From Thalassospira profundimaris WP0211 (lineage in GTDB: Bacteria > Pseudomonadota > Alphaproteobacteria > Rhodospirillales > Thalassospiraceae), in NCBI RefSeq assembly GCF_000300275.1, contig NZ_AMRN01000008.1:186001-250000 (forward strand): a DNA stretch of 64,000 bases, written 5' to 3'. A program made the translations under genes and the position numbers. This document shows positions 9,195 to 20,147 of this stretch, piece by piece (position 1 is the first letter of the stretch; the number at the start of each line of letters is the position of its first letter). The notes under the pieces are model-generated. The model was not told the origin of the DNA. It searched no databases and worked only from the letters and a program-made list of their open reading frames with translations.

Positions 9195-9271
9195 GGGCCT
9201 ATAGCTCAGTTGGTTAGAGCGTTCGCTTGACATGCGAGAGGTCACAAGTTCGAGTCTTGTTAGGCCCACCA
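9195..9271 (+). tRNA. tRNA-Val (anticodon GAC), copy 2
   Basis: Identical over all 77 nt to the copy that ends 16 bp upstream, including the encoded CCA. It is a tandem duplication, probably cotranscribed from one promoter and ended by the hairpin just downstream. Confidence 0.97.
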
Positions 9272-9277
9272 TTCCCA

Positions 9278-9306
9278 CCCCGCAGCGGTTCGCGCGCGGG
9301 GTTTTG
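9278..9306 (+). terminator. Terminator of the tRNA-Val pair
   Basis: A stem of ccccgc (9278-9283) with gcgggg (9296-9301) is followed by TTTT, immediately after the second tRNA. Confidence 0.8.
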
Positions 9307-9325
9307 TATGTCCGGGCTGAACCAC

Positions 9326-10468
9326 TTATCGCATCTGCGCGATGCTCTTTCTGAAGCGCATGGCGCTAAAGGCAAAGAAACCGCTGGCAATGACAAACAC
9401 CAGCAGGAATTCCGGCCAGACCACGTCAATGCCGGCCCCACGGAAAAGGATCGCTTGGGCGTATTTGACGAAATGCGTCGCCGGTGAGAACTGCATGATG
9501 TTCTGAAGCGTTTCGGGCATGCTTTCAAGCGGCGTGCTGCCCCCCGAAAGCAGGCGCAACGGCAACACCACCAGAATAAACAGCAACCCGAATTGCGGCA
9601 TTGATCGTGTCATGGTCGCAAGGAAGATGCCAAGGGCTGTGGCAAAGAACAGATACAGCACCACACCCCCCATGAATAAAAGCGCTGATCCGGCAATCGG
9701 CACACCGAGCACAAGCTGCACGACAAAAACAAGAGACATCATGCAGGCAATCAGAATGACAAGCCCGTTGGCCCAGACTTTCGCCAGCATGATCTCGATC
9801 GGGCTGAGCGGCATGACCAGCAGATGCTCGATCGTGCCATGTTCGCGTTCCCGAATAAGCGCTGCCCCCGAAAGAATGATCGACAGCATCGTCACCGCAT
9901 TGATGATCTCCATCGTGCTGGTAAACCATTCGCTTTGGACATTCTGGTTATAGGCATAACGTGTCACAATGCTGGCGGCATCAGACCGGTTCTGTCCGGC
10001 CCAGGCCGATTTTCCGCCCAGCCAGGTGGTGACTTCCTGGGTGATGATGTTGCTGATATAGCCTTCGCCGATCCCGGCCTGCATCATTGCGGTGGCATCA
10101 ATGTTAAGCTGCACTTCCGGGTTGCGCCCGGCAACGATATCGGCCTCGAAACGCGGCGGGATCACCAGTACAAAGGTAAACGCGCCGCTATCCATCGCGG
10201 TATCGATATCGCGTTCGGCGATGGATTTCGGGGGCTGGAAATAGGGATCAAGCAGCGCATCGGCAATCCGCAACGAAAGCGCAGAGCCATCCTGATCGGC
10301 AATCGCGATCGAGGCGTTTCGCAAATCATGGGAAAAACCGGTCGCGGCGTTATAGATCGCAAAGGAAAACGCCCAGACGATCAGGGCCATTAATACGACA
10401 TCGCGCCGCAGGCTGAACAGTTCCTTGACGCCAAGGCGATAGATATTGCTGATTTCGCGCATGCCCAT
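9326..10468 (-). CDS. yhhJ: ABC-2 type permease (YhhJ/YbhR-like)
   Basis: A 380-residue ABC-2 exporter permease. There is one membrane segment near residues 22-42, a large periplasmic domain (roughly 45-180), then five or so membrane segments (roughly 185-370). The IREREHGTIEHLLVMPLSPIEIMLAK motif typical of the family lies at the cytoplasmic face. It follows the rbbA-like gene by 4 bp and forms the last gene of a yhiI-rbbA-yhhJ-type operon. The cargo is unknown; the family includes drug and surface-component exporters. Confidence 0.88.
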   Translation of the reverse strand: MGMREISNIYRLGVKELFSLRRDVVLMALIVWAFSFAIYNAATGFSHDLRNASIAIADQDGSALSLRIADALLDPYFQPPKSIAERDIDTAMDSGAFTFVLVIPPRFEADIVAGRNPEVQLNIDATAMMQAGIGEGYISNIITQEVTTWLGGKSAWAGQNRSDAASIVTRYAYNQNVQSEWFTSTMEIINAVTMLSIILSGAALIREREHGTIEHLLVMPLSPIEIMLAKVWANGLVILIACMMSLVFVVQLVLGVPIAGSALLFMGGVVLYLFFATALGIFLATMTRSMPQFGLLFILVVLPLRLLSGGSTPLESMPETLQNIMQFSPATHFVKYAQAILFRGAGIDVVWPEFLLVFVIASGFFAFSAMRFRKSIAQMR

Positions 10469-10472
10469 GGCT

Positions 10473-13289
10473 TTATACCTCCTGCTTTTTCAAAAGCAGT
10501 ATCGACAGGATCGTCAATGCCGGGAAAAAGACCAAAAGCGTGATCAGTTCGGGATAAAGCTCGGCAAAGCCCAGCGCCTTGGTAAAAGTGCCCAGACTGA
10601 TCGACATGAAATGTGATGTAGGAATGATGTTTGACAGCACCACCGGCACGCCTTCAAGGGTTGAAACCGGCTGCATCATCCCCGAAAACATCACCGACGG
10701 AACCATGGTTGCGATTGCCGTGCCGAAAAGGGCGGCGATCTGGGTGTTGGTAAAGGACGAAATCAAAAGCCCAAGCCCGGTCGTGGCAATGACAAACAAG
10801 GTCGCCCCGATCAAAAGCGTCAGGCCATTGCCCCGGATCGGGACATCAAACCAGAACAGCGCCATTGCGCTCATCAGGATAAAATTCACCAAGCCCAAAC
10901 CGACATAGGGCAGTTGCTTGCCCCACAGGAATTCAAGCCGTGAAACCGGGGTGACATAAAGGTTGGTGATTGATCCCAATTCTTTTTCGCGGACCACGCC
11001 AACCGCCATCAAAACCGCCGGGATAAACATCAAAAGCAGGGCAATCACCGATGGCACCATGGCATAGATGCTTTTGAAATCCTGATTATAGCGATAGCGC
11101 GTTTCAATCTGCATGGTCTGGTTAAGCTCCGAACTGCCAATATCGCGTTTGGTCTTTTCGCTCAGATATTGCTGATGGATGCCTTCGACATAGCCATGAA
11201 TGGTTTCGGCGCGAAACGGCATGCTGCCATCGATAAAGGCCCCGATTTCCGGGTTTGCCCCGCGGCCGACATCGCGGCCAAAGCCCGGCGGGATTTCAAT
11301 GGCAAGCGTCACATCCCCCGAAAGCAACCGCGCCTCAAGATCCGCATTGCTGATCAGTGGTGCCTGTTGCTCGAAATAGCGCGAACTTGAAAGATTTTCG
11401 ATATAGGTGCGGCTTTCGGGGGTCTGGTCGTGATCAAGCACCGCATAGGTCAGGTTTTCGACATCAAAGGTAATGCCAAAGCCGAAAACCGGCATCAGGA
11501 TCGCCGTCCCGATCAGGGCAAACATCAAGCGGATCGGATCGCGCACCAGTTCCATGGTTTCGCGCAGGGAATAGGCCCATAATCGCCGGAAACTGAAAAG
11601 CGATGCGCGCGCCGGTTTCCAGTGCGCCGCGTTGCCCTTTGTCGCGCCAAGCGCATCCTGCGGGGCTACTGCCGTTGCTGGTTCCGGTGCGGTTTGCGTA
11701 TCTGCGCCACCTGCGTCACCCGCGCCACCCGCGCCATCGGCTTCTTCCAGATAGCTGATAAATGCTTCTTCCAGTGTGTCGCTGCCGCGTCCCTTGGTGA
11801 TGGCATCTGGCGTATCACTGATCAGAACCTTTCCCGCATGCATCAGCGATATGCGATCGCAGCGTTCTGCTTCATTCATGAAGTGGGTGGAAATGAAAAT
11901 CGTCACCCCCTGATCGCGTGAAAGTTCGACCAGCAATTCCCAGAACCCGTCGCGCGCCACCGGATCAACGCCGGATGTCGGTTCATCCAGAATAAGGATC
12001 TCCGGGCTGTGAATGATCGCAACCGCCAGTGACAATCGCTGACGCACGCCAAGCGGTAAACGCGCGCTCAGATCATCATGATAGGGGCCAAGCCCGAACC
12101 GCTTGGAAAGCTCGTTGATGCGGTTTTTGATCTGATCCTTGGGCAAATGAAACAGATGGGCATGCAGTTCAAGGTTCTGCATGACGGTCAATTCGGAATA
12201 AAGCGAAAAGGCCTGGCTCATATAGCCCACCCGGTTGCGAAGCGCGATATCCTGCCCGTCGACCGGCTTGCCAAACAGCTCGGCTGTCCCCTCGGACGCA
12301 TCCAAAAGCCCGGTCAGCATCTTCATGGTCGTGGTCTTGCCACAACCGTTGGAGCCGAGAAATCCGAAAATCTCGCCTTTTTCAATCCGGAAACTGACAT
12401 CATCCACGGCGGTAAAATCGCCAAACTTCTTGGTCAGATGTTCGGCGACAATCGCCGGGGTTTCGCCGTGAACCGTGCGGGGCGGGATGCTCAGGGTATG
12501 GTGGCCCTTGCGTTCTTCTTCGGGCAAAAGCGCGATAAAGGCCGCCTCAAGCGTATCCGTCCCGGTGCGGGCCAAAATCTCGTCTGCGGTGCCGGTCGCA
12601 AGGACCTTGCCGTCATTCATCGCAATCAACCGGTCAAAGCGCGCGGCCTCATCCATATAGGCCGTCGCGACCAGAACGGTCATATCGCGCTGGGTTTGGC
12701 GGATGGCATCAATCAGTTGCCAGAATTGCTGGCGCGACAGGGGATCAACACCGGTGGTCGGTTCGTCCAGTATCAGGATATCGGGATCATGGATCAGCGC
12801 ACAACAAAGCCCAAGTTTCTGTTTCATGCCCCCCGAAAGCTTACCCGCCGGACGTTCGGTAAAGGGATCAAGCCCGGTCGCCTCGACCAGGCGTGCAATG
12901 CGGTCATCGCGCTCGTGCTTGCCCTGACCAAACAGGCGACCGAAAAACGCAAGGTTCTCACGCACTGTCAGGTCCATATAAAGGTTCTTGCCAAGCCCTT
13001 GCGGCATATAGGCAATGCGCGGCAGGATCGCGTTGCGGTGCTTGGCATCGCTCATGGATCCGCCAAGGGTTTCAACGGTCCCGTGCTGGACCTTGCGCGC
13101 CCCCGATATCAGGGCAAGGGCGCTTGATTTTCCCACACCGTCAGGCCCGATAAAGCCGACGGTTTGCCCGACCGGAATTTCAAGACTGATCGCGTCAAGG
13201 GCCATGACCTTGCCATAGCGGTGCGACACCGCATCAAGGCGTATGGCGATCCGGTCCGTGCGAACTGTGTCTTCGGTGCTTTCCGCCAT
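10473..13289 (-). CDS. rbbA: RbbA-like fusion: two ABC ATPase domains plus ABC-2 permease
   Basis: A 938-residue fusion. ABC domain 1 (residues about 12-250) has Walker [10 protein letters not shown] and signature [11 protein letters not shown] domain 2 (about 278-520) has Walker [10 protein letters not shown] and a degenerate signature (LPLGVRQRL in place of LSGGQ). The C-terminus (about 570-938) is an ABC-2 permease with a large periplasmic loop. A low-complexity Gly/Ala linker near residue 525 separates the halves. E. coli RbbA/YhiH has this layout; it was first described as a ribosome-associated ATPase but sits, as here, between an HlyD-type adaptor gene and an ABC-2 permease gene. An export role is therefore the safer reading. 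Confidence 0.9.
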   Translation of the reverse strand: MAESTEDTVRTDRIAIRLDAVSHRYGKVMALDAISLEIPVGQTVGFIGPDGVGKSSALALISGARKVQHGTVETLGGSMSDAKHRNAILPRIAYMPQGLGKNLYMDLTVRENLAFFGRLFGQGKHERDDRIARLVEATGLDPFTERPAGKLSGGMKQKLGLCCALIHDPDILILDEPTTGVDPLSRQQFWQLIDAIRQTQRDMTVLVATAYMDEAARFDRLIAMNDGKVLATGTADEILARTGTDTLEAAFIALLPEEERKGHHTLSIPPRTVHGETPAIVAEHLTKKFGDFTAVDDVSFRIEKGEIFGFLGSNGCGKTTTMKMLTGLLDASEGTAELFGKPVDGQDIALRNRVGYMSQAFSLYSELTVMQNLELHAHLFHLPKDQIKNRINELSKRFGLGPYHDDLSARLPLGVRQRLSLAVAIIHSPEILILDEPTSGVDPVARDGFWELLVELSRDQGVTIFISTHFMNEAERCDRISLMHAGKVLISDTPDAITKGRGSDTLEEAFISYLEEADGAGGAGDAGGADTQTAPEPATAVAPQDALGATKGNAAHWKPARASLFSFRRLWAYSLRETMELVRDPIRLMFALIGTAILMPVFGFGITFDVENLTYAVLDHDQTPESRTYIENLSSSRYFEQQAPLISNADLEARLLSGDVTLAIEIPPGFGRDVGRGANPEIGAFIDGSMPFRAETIHGYVEGIHQQYLSEKTKRDIGSSELNQTMQIETRYRYNQDFKSIYAMVPSVIALLLMFIPAVLMAVGVVREKELGSITNLYVTPVSRLEFLWGKQLPYVGLGLVNFILMSAMALFWFDVPIRGNGLTLLIGATLFVIATTGLGLLISSFTNTQIAALFGTAIATMVPSVMFSGMMQPVSTLEGVPVVLSNIIPTSHFMSISLGTFTKALGFAELYPELITLLVFFPALTILSILLLKKQEV

Positions 13290-13300
13290 TTTGGCGCGCT

Positions 13301-14311
13301 CTATTGGGCGTTTTGACGCAGGGTCGCGTCATCGGGGATATTCGGGGCAAAGGCATCGGGCCAGTTTTGATGGTCCGCCAGCATGATAAAGGCCTCACCC
13401 GGAAGGCCGGTTTTCACCCGTTTGATATGTTCTGCCAGCAAATCCCGATCAATCCGCACCTTGACGCGAAACATCAGTTTGTCGCGCTCGGCCCGTGTTT
13501 CGACCTCACGCGGGGTGAATTGCGCATCATCGGCGACAAACGATACCTTGGCCGGAATGACAAAGCTGGGGGCGGCATCCAGAACAATTCGCGCTTCATT
13601 GCCAACAAAGGCTAATCCCGCCTGACGGGTCGGCAGGAACACATTCATATAGACATCGGTCAGATCAATCAGGGTGATGACCGGACCGCCACCGGCCAAA
13701 ACCTCGCCCGGTTCGGCAAGGCGATATTGCACGCGTCCATCGCGCGGGGCCTTAAGGACCGAATCATCAATCTGCACCTGAATGCCCTCAAGGGCGGCGG
13801 ATGCCGCCGAGACATTCATGCGTGCACTGATAAGGCGCGCCTGGGCCGCGGTAAGGGCTGCTTTTGCGACATTGCGATCCGCACGTCTCTGATCAAGTTG
13901 TTCGCGTGAAATGTTGTTGTTCTTGACCAGTTCCTCGGCACGCGAAAGCTGCTGCTCGGCAAAGGAAAGCTCGCTTTCGCGCTGAACAATCAGGGCCTCT
14001 GCCTCGGCAATGCCTTGTTCGGCACTGGCAAGTTCGGCACGGGCGCGCGCACGGTTGGCAACCAGTTCGGCGGTGTCCATCCGCGCCATGACCTGACCTG
14101 CGGTGACCTGATCACCTTCTTCGACCAGAACTTCCTCAACCCGGCCGGCATATTTGGTTGCCACCCGGATTTCCTCGGCCTCGATCCGGCCATTGCCCGA
14201 TGCGATATAGTCAGGCAGGTCTGATTGCTGTGACTGCCAATAGGCATATCCACCCCCGGCGGCAGCGGCAAGCCCCACAAGAACGATCAACACGGCACGC
14301 AAGCTTTTCAT
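13301..14311 (-). CDS. yhiI: HlyD/EmrA-type periplasmic adaptor (YhiI-like)
   Basis: A 336-residue membrane-fusion protein. One N-terminal membrane anchor (residues about 2-22) is followed by a biotinyl-lipoyl half ([24 protein letters not shown]). A long Ala/Glu-rich coiled-coil hairpin (about residues 75-170) comes next, then the second lipoyl half ([21 protein letters not shown]) and beta-barrel. It should bridge the inner-membrane exporter encoded downstream to an outer-membrane channel. The ATG at 14311 was chosen because it precedes the membrane anchor and has GGAG upstream; the longer reading to 14362 adds 17 unlikely residues. First gene of the operon. Confidence 0.88.
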   Translation of the reverse strand: MKSLRAVLIVLVGLAAAAGGGYAYWQSQQSDLPDYIASGNGRIEAEEIRVATKYAGRVEEVLVEEGDQVTAGQVMARMDTAELVANRARARAELASAEQGIAEAEALIVQRESELSFAEQQLSRAEELVKNNNISREQLDQRRADRNVAKAALTAAQARLISARMNVSAASAALEGIQVQIDDSVLKAPRDGRVQYRLAEPGEVLAGGGPVITLIDLTDVYMNVFLPTRQAGLAFVGNEARIVLDAAPSFVIPAKVSFVADDAQFTPREVETRAERDKLMFRVKVRIDRDLLAEHIKRVKTGLPGEAFIMLADHQNWPDAFAPNIPDDATLRQNAQ

Positions 14312-14436
14312 TCCATTCTCCGACAACGGGGCGGACCAAGGCAGGGCGCAGGGACAGGGCACGGCGCGACTTGGTCAACAATTTCAACGAGTATTGCTCT
14401 TGCAATTGTGTAACGCAATACTCTCTGGAATGATCC

Positions 14437-14703
14437 TAGGGTCAGGACCCATTAATTTGATTTGAATGGCAGACGTTATATTTGCAAAACCCAAGGAAAA
14501 CCCCGCCGGGCGGGTTGGTATCCCGCACAAGGGATTTGACGCTGGAGTTTGCAAATATAACGTCTGTCCTTCGGATTAATCGGATTTGCACGGGCTACTT
14601 TGTCGTAAAGCTTTGAAAGATAAATATCTTCCTGCACCTTTACTCCGCATATCCGCACAAATCTGTTTAACCATTCAAACCAAATTAATGGGTCCTGACC
14701 CTA
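14437..14703. mobile_element. 267-bp MITE-like element with 33-bp terminal inverted repeats
   Basis: The 33-bp ends (14437-14469 and 14671-14703) are inverted copies with one mismatch; each begins tagggtcaggacccattaat. Inside, a second perfect 19-bp inverted repeat (14470-14488 with 14548-14566) frames a GC-rich hairpin-forming core. The element lies between the yhiI promoter side and the metallophosphoesterase gene. It has no transposase; a 60-codon minus-strand ORF inside (14476-14658) resembles nothing I know and is probably chance. The two TIR tips are themselves near-palindromes (GGGTC-AG-GACCC). This looks like a non-autonomous transposable or REP-like unit. Confidence 0.75.
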
Positions 14704-14855
14704 AATGATCGAGATTGGCCGGGCTTTGATGTTGCGCAATCTTTTTTGAAAACCAATCACCTGTTTCAGACGTTTAAGTGAATGGTTGCGATTGTTTCGC
14801 TCGTTTCGGCGATATTGCGCAACGCCTCATTTGTTTTCAAAGGATTGTCTGTCCG

Positions 14856-15980
14856 GTGCTGTTTTTTCACATCAATGTCGCTCTTGCCTGTTTGTATGTT
14901 CTTGTGCGTCACGTGCGCTATCTGGCATGGCCGCGCTGGGCGAAGATCACCTTTGGCGTACTTTTGCTGATCGGATCCCAGCATCATCTCTATTCCCGCA
15001 TCGCCTTTGGCAGCATGTTCTTGCCGGAATTCCCGCAGCCGATTGTTGTCGCGATCAACGTGGCATTCGGCGTGATTTTCTTCCTGGTGTGGTTCCAGCT
15101 GGCCTATGACCTGATCGGTCTTTTGCTGCGCTGGTTGATCCTGCGCCGCAAGCAGCACCCGCCCAAAATCCTGCGGACCGTCATGTCCTTTGCGGCCATC
15201 GCACTGGCCTGCTTTGGCGTGGCAGAGGGCATGCGCGTGCCCGACGTCAAGGAAATGGATGTCACCATCCGCGACCTTCCCGATGCATTTGATGGCTATC
15301 GCATTGTCCAGCTCACTGACCTTCACATCAGCAAGCTCTATGAACGCCCGTGGGTGGCAGAGGTGGTTGAAAAAACCAACGCGCTTGAGCCGGATCTGAT
15401 CGTGATCACCGGCGATCTGATTGATGGTGAATTGCCGCTGCGCTACGATGATGTGCAGCCGCTTGTTGATCTGAGCGCGCGCGACGGGATCATCACCATT
15501 CCGGGCAACCATGAATATTATTTCGGCTATGAAAACTGGATGCGCCATTATGGCGGGCTCAATATGCTGACCCTTGAAAACGACCATATCGTGCTCGACC
15601 GCGATGGCGATCAACTGACCATCGCCGGCGTCACCGACCTTCGTGCCGGCAATACGGACCGCCCCGAACCCGATGTTGCCAAGGCACTGGAAGGCAGCCC
15701 GGAAAACGCGCCGGTGATCCTGCTTGATCACCAACCGAAAATGGCCCGCGACGCAGCACCATTGGGTGTCGATCTGCAACTTTCCGGCCATACCCATGGC
15801 GGCATGGTATGGGGCTTTGACAATATCGTTGCCATGCTCAATGGCGGCTTTGTATCGGGCATGTATGACATCGAGGACATGCAGCTTTACGTCAATAACG
15901 GCACCGCCCAATGGCCAGGCTTCGCGATCCGGGTTGGCGTGCCCGGCGAACTCACCGTGATCACGCTCCGTAAGGGCTAA
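14856..15980 (+). CDS. Membrane-bound metallophosphoesterase (YkuE/YaeI-like)
   Basis: A 374-residue protein. About four hydrophobic segments (residues 1-150) are followed by a calcineurin-like phosphoesterase domain. The metal motifs are in order: TDLHISK, GDLIDG, GNHEYYF, and SGHTHGGM. It likely hydrolyses a phosphodiester or phospholipid-type substrate at the membrane; YkuE/YaeI relatives act on cell-envelope lipids. The GTG at 14856 (MLFFHINV) was preferred because it opens directly into a membrane segment with AAGGA upstream. A longer GTG reading from 14778 adds 26 cysteine-rich, non-conserved-looking residues. Confidence 0.83.
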   Translation: MLFFHINVALACLYVLVRHVRYLAWPRWAKITFGVLLLIGSQHHLYSRIAFGSMFLPEFPQPIVVAINVAFGVIFFLVWFQLAYDLIGLLLRWLILRRKQHPPKILRTVMSFAAIALACFGVAEGMRVPDVKEMDVTIRDLPDAFDGYRIVQLTDLHISKLYERPWVAEVVEKTNALEPDLIVITGDLIDGELPLRYDDVQPLVDLSARDGIITIPGNHEYYFGYENWMRHYGGLNMLTLENDHIVLDRDGDQLTIAGVTDLRAGNTDRPEPDVAKALEGSPENAPVILLDHQPKMARDAAPLGVDLQLSGHTHGGMVWGFDNIVAMLNGGFVSGMYDIEDMQLYVNNGTAQWPGFAIRVGVPGELTVITLRKG

Positions 15981-15993
15981 GCCCACCCAGAAC

Positions 15994-16027
15994 AAAACGG
16001 CGTCCCGAGAAATCAGGACGCCGTTTT
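15994..16027. terminator. Bidirectional terminator between convergent genes
   Basis: A near-perfect stem (aaaacggcgtcc at 15994-16005 with ggacgccgtttt at 16016-16027) has A-run and T-run ends, so it can terminate both the phosphoesterase gene (+) and dgdA (-). Confidence 0.85.
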
Positions 16028-16069
16028 CCGTGCGGTGGCACAAGGGGAGGGGCGAGAAGCTGTCAGGTT

Positions 16070-17401
<1,332 letters not shown>

Positions 17402-17468
17402 TCATTTGATGGGAAAAGCCTATCTTGTGGCGCGAAAGCGGTAAAATTGATAATGCTTGCACTCCGAT

Positions 17469-17483
17469 ATCAAAAATATTGAT
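17469..17483. promoter_or_regulatory. Candidate LysR (DgdR) binding site
   Basis: A perfect palindrome, atcaa-aaata-ttgat, lies 24 bp before the regulator start in the dgdA/dgdR divergent region. It fits the dyad spacing of LysR operators. Binding by DgdR is inferred. Confidence 0.5.
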
Positions 17484-17506
17484 GGCTGTGATGGACGGAG
17501 CCCCGC

Positions 17507-18382
17507 ATGCAGGCGCTGCTTGATCTCAAACTGCTGACAACCTTTGTCCGTGCCGCCCATGCAGGCACACTGAGTGCCGCCGCCATTCAGGTCGGGCGTA
17601 CCCAATCAACCGTCACCATGCAGATCCAGCGACTTGAAGATGCGCTGGGTCAAAGCCTGTTTCATCGCTCGGGCAGTGGAGTGCGGCTGACCGGGGCGGG
17701 GGAGCGGTTTCTCGGTTACGCCGAACGCATCTTGCGCCTGCATGATGATGCGGTCTCAAGCTTCTCCGATCAGGGATTGCGCGGTGCCATCACCTTTGGT
17801 TGCCCCGAAGATTACCTGATCGCCTTTTTCCCGGCCTTGCTCAAAAGCTTCGGCGCGATCCACCGCGATATCGAAATCCGGGTGGTGTCGGCCCCGACGC
17901 CGGAATTGCAAAAGCTCCTGCATGCCCGCCAGATCGACATGGCGCTGGTCTCGACCCCGGATATCACGACCGGTGGCGACTTCATCCGCACCGAACAACT
18001 CGCCTGGGTCGGCAGCAAACCGACATTGGAACTGCATGATTTCAACCAGAATACCGATCCGCAAAGCCCGATCCCGCTGGCACTTGCCGCCGCCAACGCC
18101 CTTGATCACCGATCCGCCCGTGATGCGATGGACGCGGCCAAACTGCCCTATCAAATCGCCTATGCCAGCAACAGTCTGGCGGGCCTGATTGCGGTGACCC
18201 GGTCGGGCTTGGCGATCAGTGTGATGATGCAAAAGGCAGTGCCGAGCGATCTTTTCATCCTGAAGTCGCCGCTGCCACCCTTGCCGAAACTGGGCCTTCG
18301 CGTCCTGAAGTCCGAGATTAATCCAAGCCCGGCCACACACGCATTCGCCGATCACATCACCAAGATGCTGCCGTTTCTTTAA
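17507..18382 (+). CDS. dgdR: LysR family regulator, probable DgdR
   Basis: A 291-residue LysR protein: winged helix (residues 5-65, FVRAAHAGTLSAAAIQVGRTQSTVTMQIQRLE) and a periplasmic-binding-like effector domain (about 90-290). It is divergent from dgdA, as dgdR is in Burkholderia, where it represses dgdA until 2-methylalanine is present. A palindrome lies 24 bp upstream. It was identified mainly by context. Confidence 0.78.
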   Translation: MQALLDLKLLTTFVRAAHAGTLSAAAIQVGRTQSTVTMQIQRLEDALGQSLFHRSGSGVRLTGAGERFLGYAERILRLHDDAVSSFSDQGLRGAITFGCPEDYLIAFFPALLKSFGAIHRDIEIRVVSAPTPELQKLLHARQIDMALVSTPDITTGGDFIRTEQLAWVGSKPTLELHDFNQNTDPQSPIPLALAAANALDHRSARDAMDAAKLPYQIAYASNSLAGLIAVTRSGLAISVMMQKAVPSDLFILKSPLPPLPKLGLRVLKSEINPSPATHAFADHITKMLPFL

Positions 18383-18400
18383 TGGAGGCGGTGGGGCGGG

Positions 18401-19090
18401 TCAGGTTTGCAAACCGGCACATCGGGCGGTGTTGCGGACGTGGGCCTGCATTTCGCGCCGCGAACGTTCGGCGTCATTGTCGCGCAGGGCGGCGATGATT
18501 TTGCGATGTTCGCCGATGGAGGCACGCATGCGTTCCGGATCGGTGATCGGGATCGGCTGGCGCTGGGTTTCGGTGATCTTGTCGCGCACCGCCTGATAAA
18601 GTTCGCGCATCATGCTGTTGGAGCACGCCTCAACAATCGTTGCGTGGAATTCCAGATCGGCCTCGACATTGGCGATCAGGTCTTGCTCGGCCCAGCATTT
18701 TTCCATGCGGTTGGTGGCGTCTTCCATCGCCTCAAGCTGGGTCGCCGTCAGGCGGCCACAGGCCAGCGCGGCGATTTCGCTTTCAAGGATCATGCGTGTC
18801 TGGAACACGTCAAAAACACTGTAGCTTTCCGAATAGCGCCATGGTGCCATGTCGGCTTTGGCGCGGCTGGCAGGGTCGGTGACAAAGGTGCCGCGCCCGG
18901 CTTCGGTCTTGATCAGGCCAAGCGTTTCAAGGGTCAGAAGCGCTTCGCGCAAGGAAGCCCGGGAAATGCCGAATTTCTGCGCGAATTCGCGCTGGGATGG
19001 GATCTTGTCGCCCGGCGTCAGCTCCCCGTTCTGGATCATGTCCTGAATTTGGCGTGCGACCGTTTGCGGCAGCGGCGTGCGGTTGAACAT
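18401..19090 (-). CDS. GntR/FadR-subfamily (FCD) transcriptional regulator
   Basis: A 229-residue protein. The N-terminal GntR winged helix (residues 7-72) has PGDKIPSQREFAQKFGISRASLREAL. The C-terminal all-helical FCD domain (about 88-218) has the metal/ligand histidines in ADLEFHATIVEAC and GEHRKIIAAL. It is divergent from the ABC transporter-aminotransferase-dihydropyrimidinase operon. A perfect FadR-like operator lies between them, so it is most likely the local regulator responding to the operon substrate. Confidence 0.88.
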   Translation of the reverse strand: MFNRTPLPQTVARQIQDMIQNGELTPGDKIPSQREFAQKFGISRASLREALLTLETLGLIKTEAGRGTFVTDPASRAKADMAPWRYSESYSVFDVFQTRMILESEIAALACGRLTATQLEAMEDATNRMEKCWAEQDLIANVEADLEFHATIVEACSNSMMRELYQAVRDKITETQRQPIPITDPERMRASIGEHRKIIAALRDNDAERSRREMQAHVRNTARCAGLQT

Positions 19091-19204
19091 TCCCTCGTGT
19101 CCTTCTTGCGTATTTTTTGCTCAGTTGTCGGTATCAAAGCAAATCTGACTCATTTTTGCACAAACAATCTTGCACGTATCATCCAAATATGTTTGTCTGG
19201 CCTG

Positions 19205-19219
19205 ACTGGTCTGACCAGT
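19205..19219. promoter_or_regulatory. FadR-like operator (ACTGGTC-T-GACCAGT)
   Basis: A perfect 15-bp palindrome, ACTGGTC T GACCAGT, of the TGGTC-N-GACCA form bound by FadR-subfamily GntR proteins. A further GACCA half-site follows at 19222-19226. It sits about 50 bp before the binding-protein start and 115 bp before the regulator start. Confidence 0.75.
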
Positions 19220-19266
19220 TAGACCAGAAGTATCTCAGGGTAGGCTAAAAACACAAGGAAATCATA

Positions 19267-20064
19267 ATGAAGTTTCTCAACTTTCTGACGTCCAGCGTCG
19301 TTGGCGGCGTTCTTGCTGTGTCCTCACTGGCATCCGCAAACGCAGCAGACCTGACCGTTGGCGCCAATATCGGCAACGTGCCGTGGGAATTCGAAGAAGC
19401 TGGCGGCACCGTGGTCGGTTTCGAAGTCGATCTCGTCAATGAAATCGCAAGCCGCCTTGGCAAATCGGTCGAGTTCGTCAACATCCCGTTCAACGGCCTG
19501 TTCCCGGCGGTCCAGTCGGGCCGCATCGACATGGCGGTTTCGTCGATCACCATCACCGACAAGCGCCTTGAGTCTGTCACCTTCGCGCAGCCTTATTACG
19601 ACAGTGACCAGTCCCTGACCGCCACCGCAGAAGGCGGCGTCACCGGCCTTGAAGCCATGGATGGCAAGGTCGTTGGTGTCGATACCGGATCCACCGGTGA
19701 CATGTGGGTCACCGCAAATGGCGGCGAATACGGCATTGCCGATGTCCGCCGTTACGAAGGCCTGTCACCAGCCATGCTTGATCTGCAGGCGGGCCGTATT
19801 GACGGTTACGTAAGCGACATCCCGGCACTGCTCTATTACGTCAAGGACAAGCCGGCCCTTAAAGTGGTCGAGCGCATCACGACCGGTGAAAAATACTCGA
19901 TCATGTTCAACAAGGATGCAGCCCTCGCAACCGAAGTGAATGACGTTATCACCGAACTGAAAAAAGAAGGCTTCATCGCCGGTCTGCATGAAACCTGGTT
20001 CGGTGCAACGCCGGAAGACACCACCTCGACCGTTCAGGTCCTTGATATGCCGACCCTTAAATAA
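19267..20064 (+). CDS. Polar amino-acid-type ABC transporter binding protein
   Basis: A 265-residue family 3 solute-binding protein with signal peptide ending SANA-ADLTV. It shows WEFEE-G-VVGFEVDLVNEIA, FNGLFPAVQSGRIDMAVSSITITDKR and the TGSTGDMW ligand loop. It delivers a small amino-acid-like compound to the permease encoded next. Since the operon ends in a dihydropyrimidinase, the ligand may be a carbamoyl-amino acid, hydantoin or related cyclic amide; this is inference. First gene of the operon. Confidence 0.85.
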   Translation: MKFLNFLTSSVVGGVLAVSSLASANAADLTVGANIGNVPWEFEEAGGTVVGFEVDLVNEIASRLGKSVEFVNIPFNGLFPAVQSGRIDMAVSSITITDKRLESVTFAQPYYDSDQSLTATAEGGVTGLEAMDGKVVGVDTGSTGDMWVTANGGEYGIADVRRYEGLSPAMLDLQAGRIDGYVSDIPALLYYVKDKPALKVVERITTGEKYSIMFNKDAALATEVNDVITELKKEGFIAGLHETWFGATPEDTTSTVQVLDMPTLK

Positions 20065-20088
20065 TCGCGCATATCGCTGATCATCCCT

Positions 20089-20123
20089 GCCGACGATGCC
20101 AATCCTTTTTCGGTGTCGTCGGC
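20089..20123 (+). other. Intergenic hairpin between binding protein and permease genes
   Basis: Arms gccgacga (20089-20096) and tcgtcggc (20116-20123) have no T run. Such hairpins often stabilise the upstream binding-protein mRNA so that it is expressed above the permease. Confidence 0.4.
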
Positions 20124-20147
20124 GGGGCAACCTGACCTGGTGGTAAA

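Noticed and set aside
12078-13127. 349-codon plus-strand ORF
   Set aside because: Antisense shadow of the rbbA-like gene, with no start signal and no recognisable domain.
14476-14658. 60-codon minus-strand ORF in the TIR element, considered as a transposase remnant
   Set aside because: It shows no catalytic motif and spans the hairpin core; chance is more likely.
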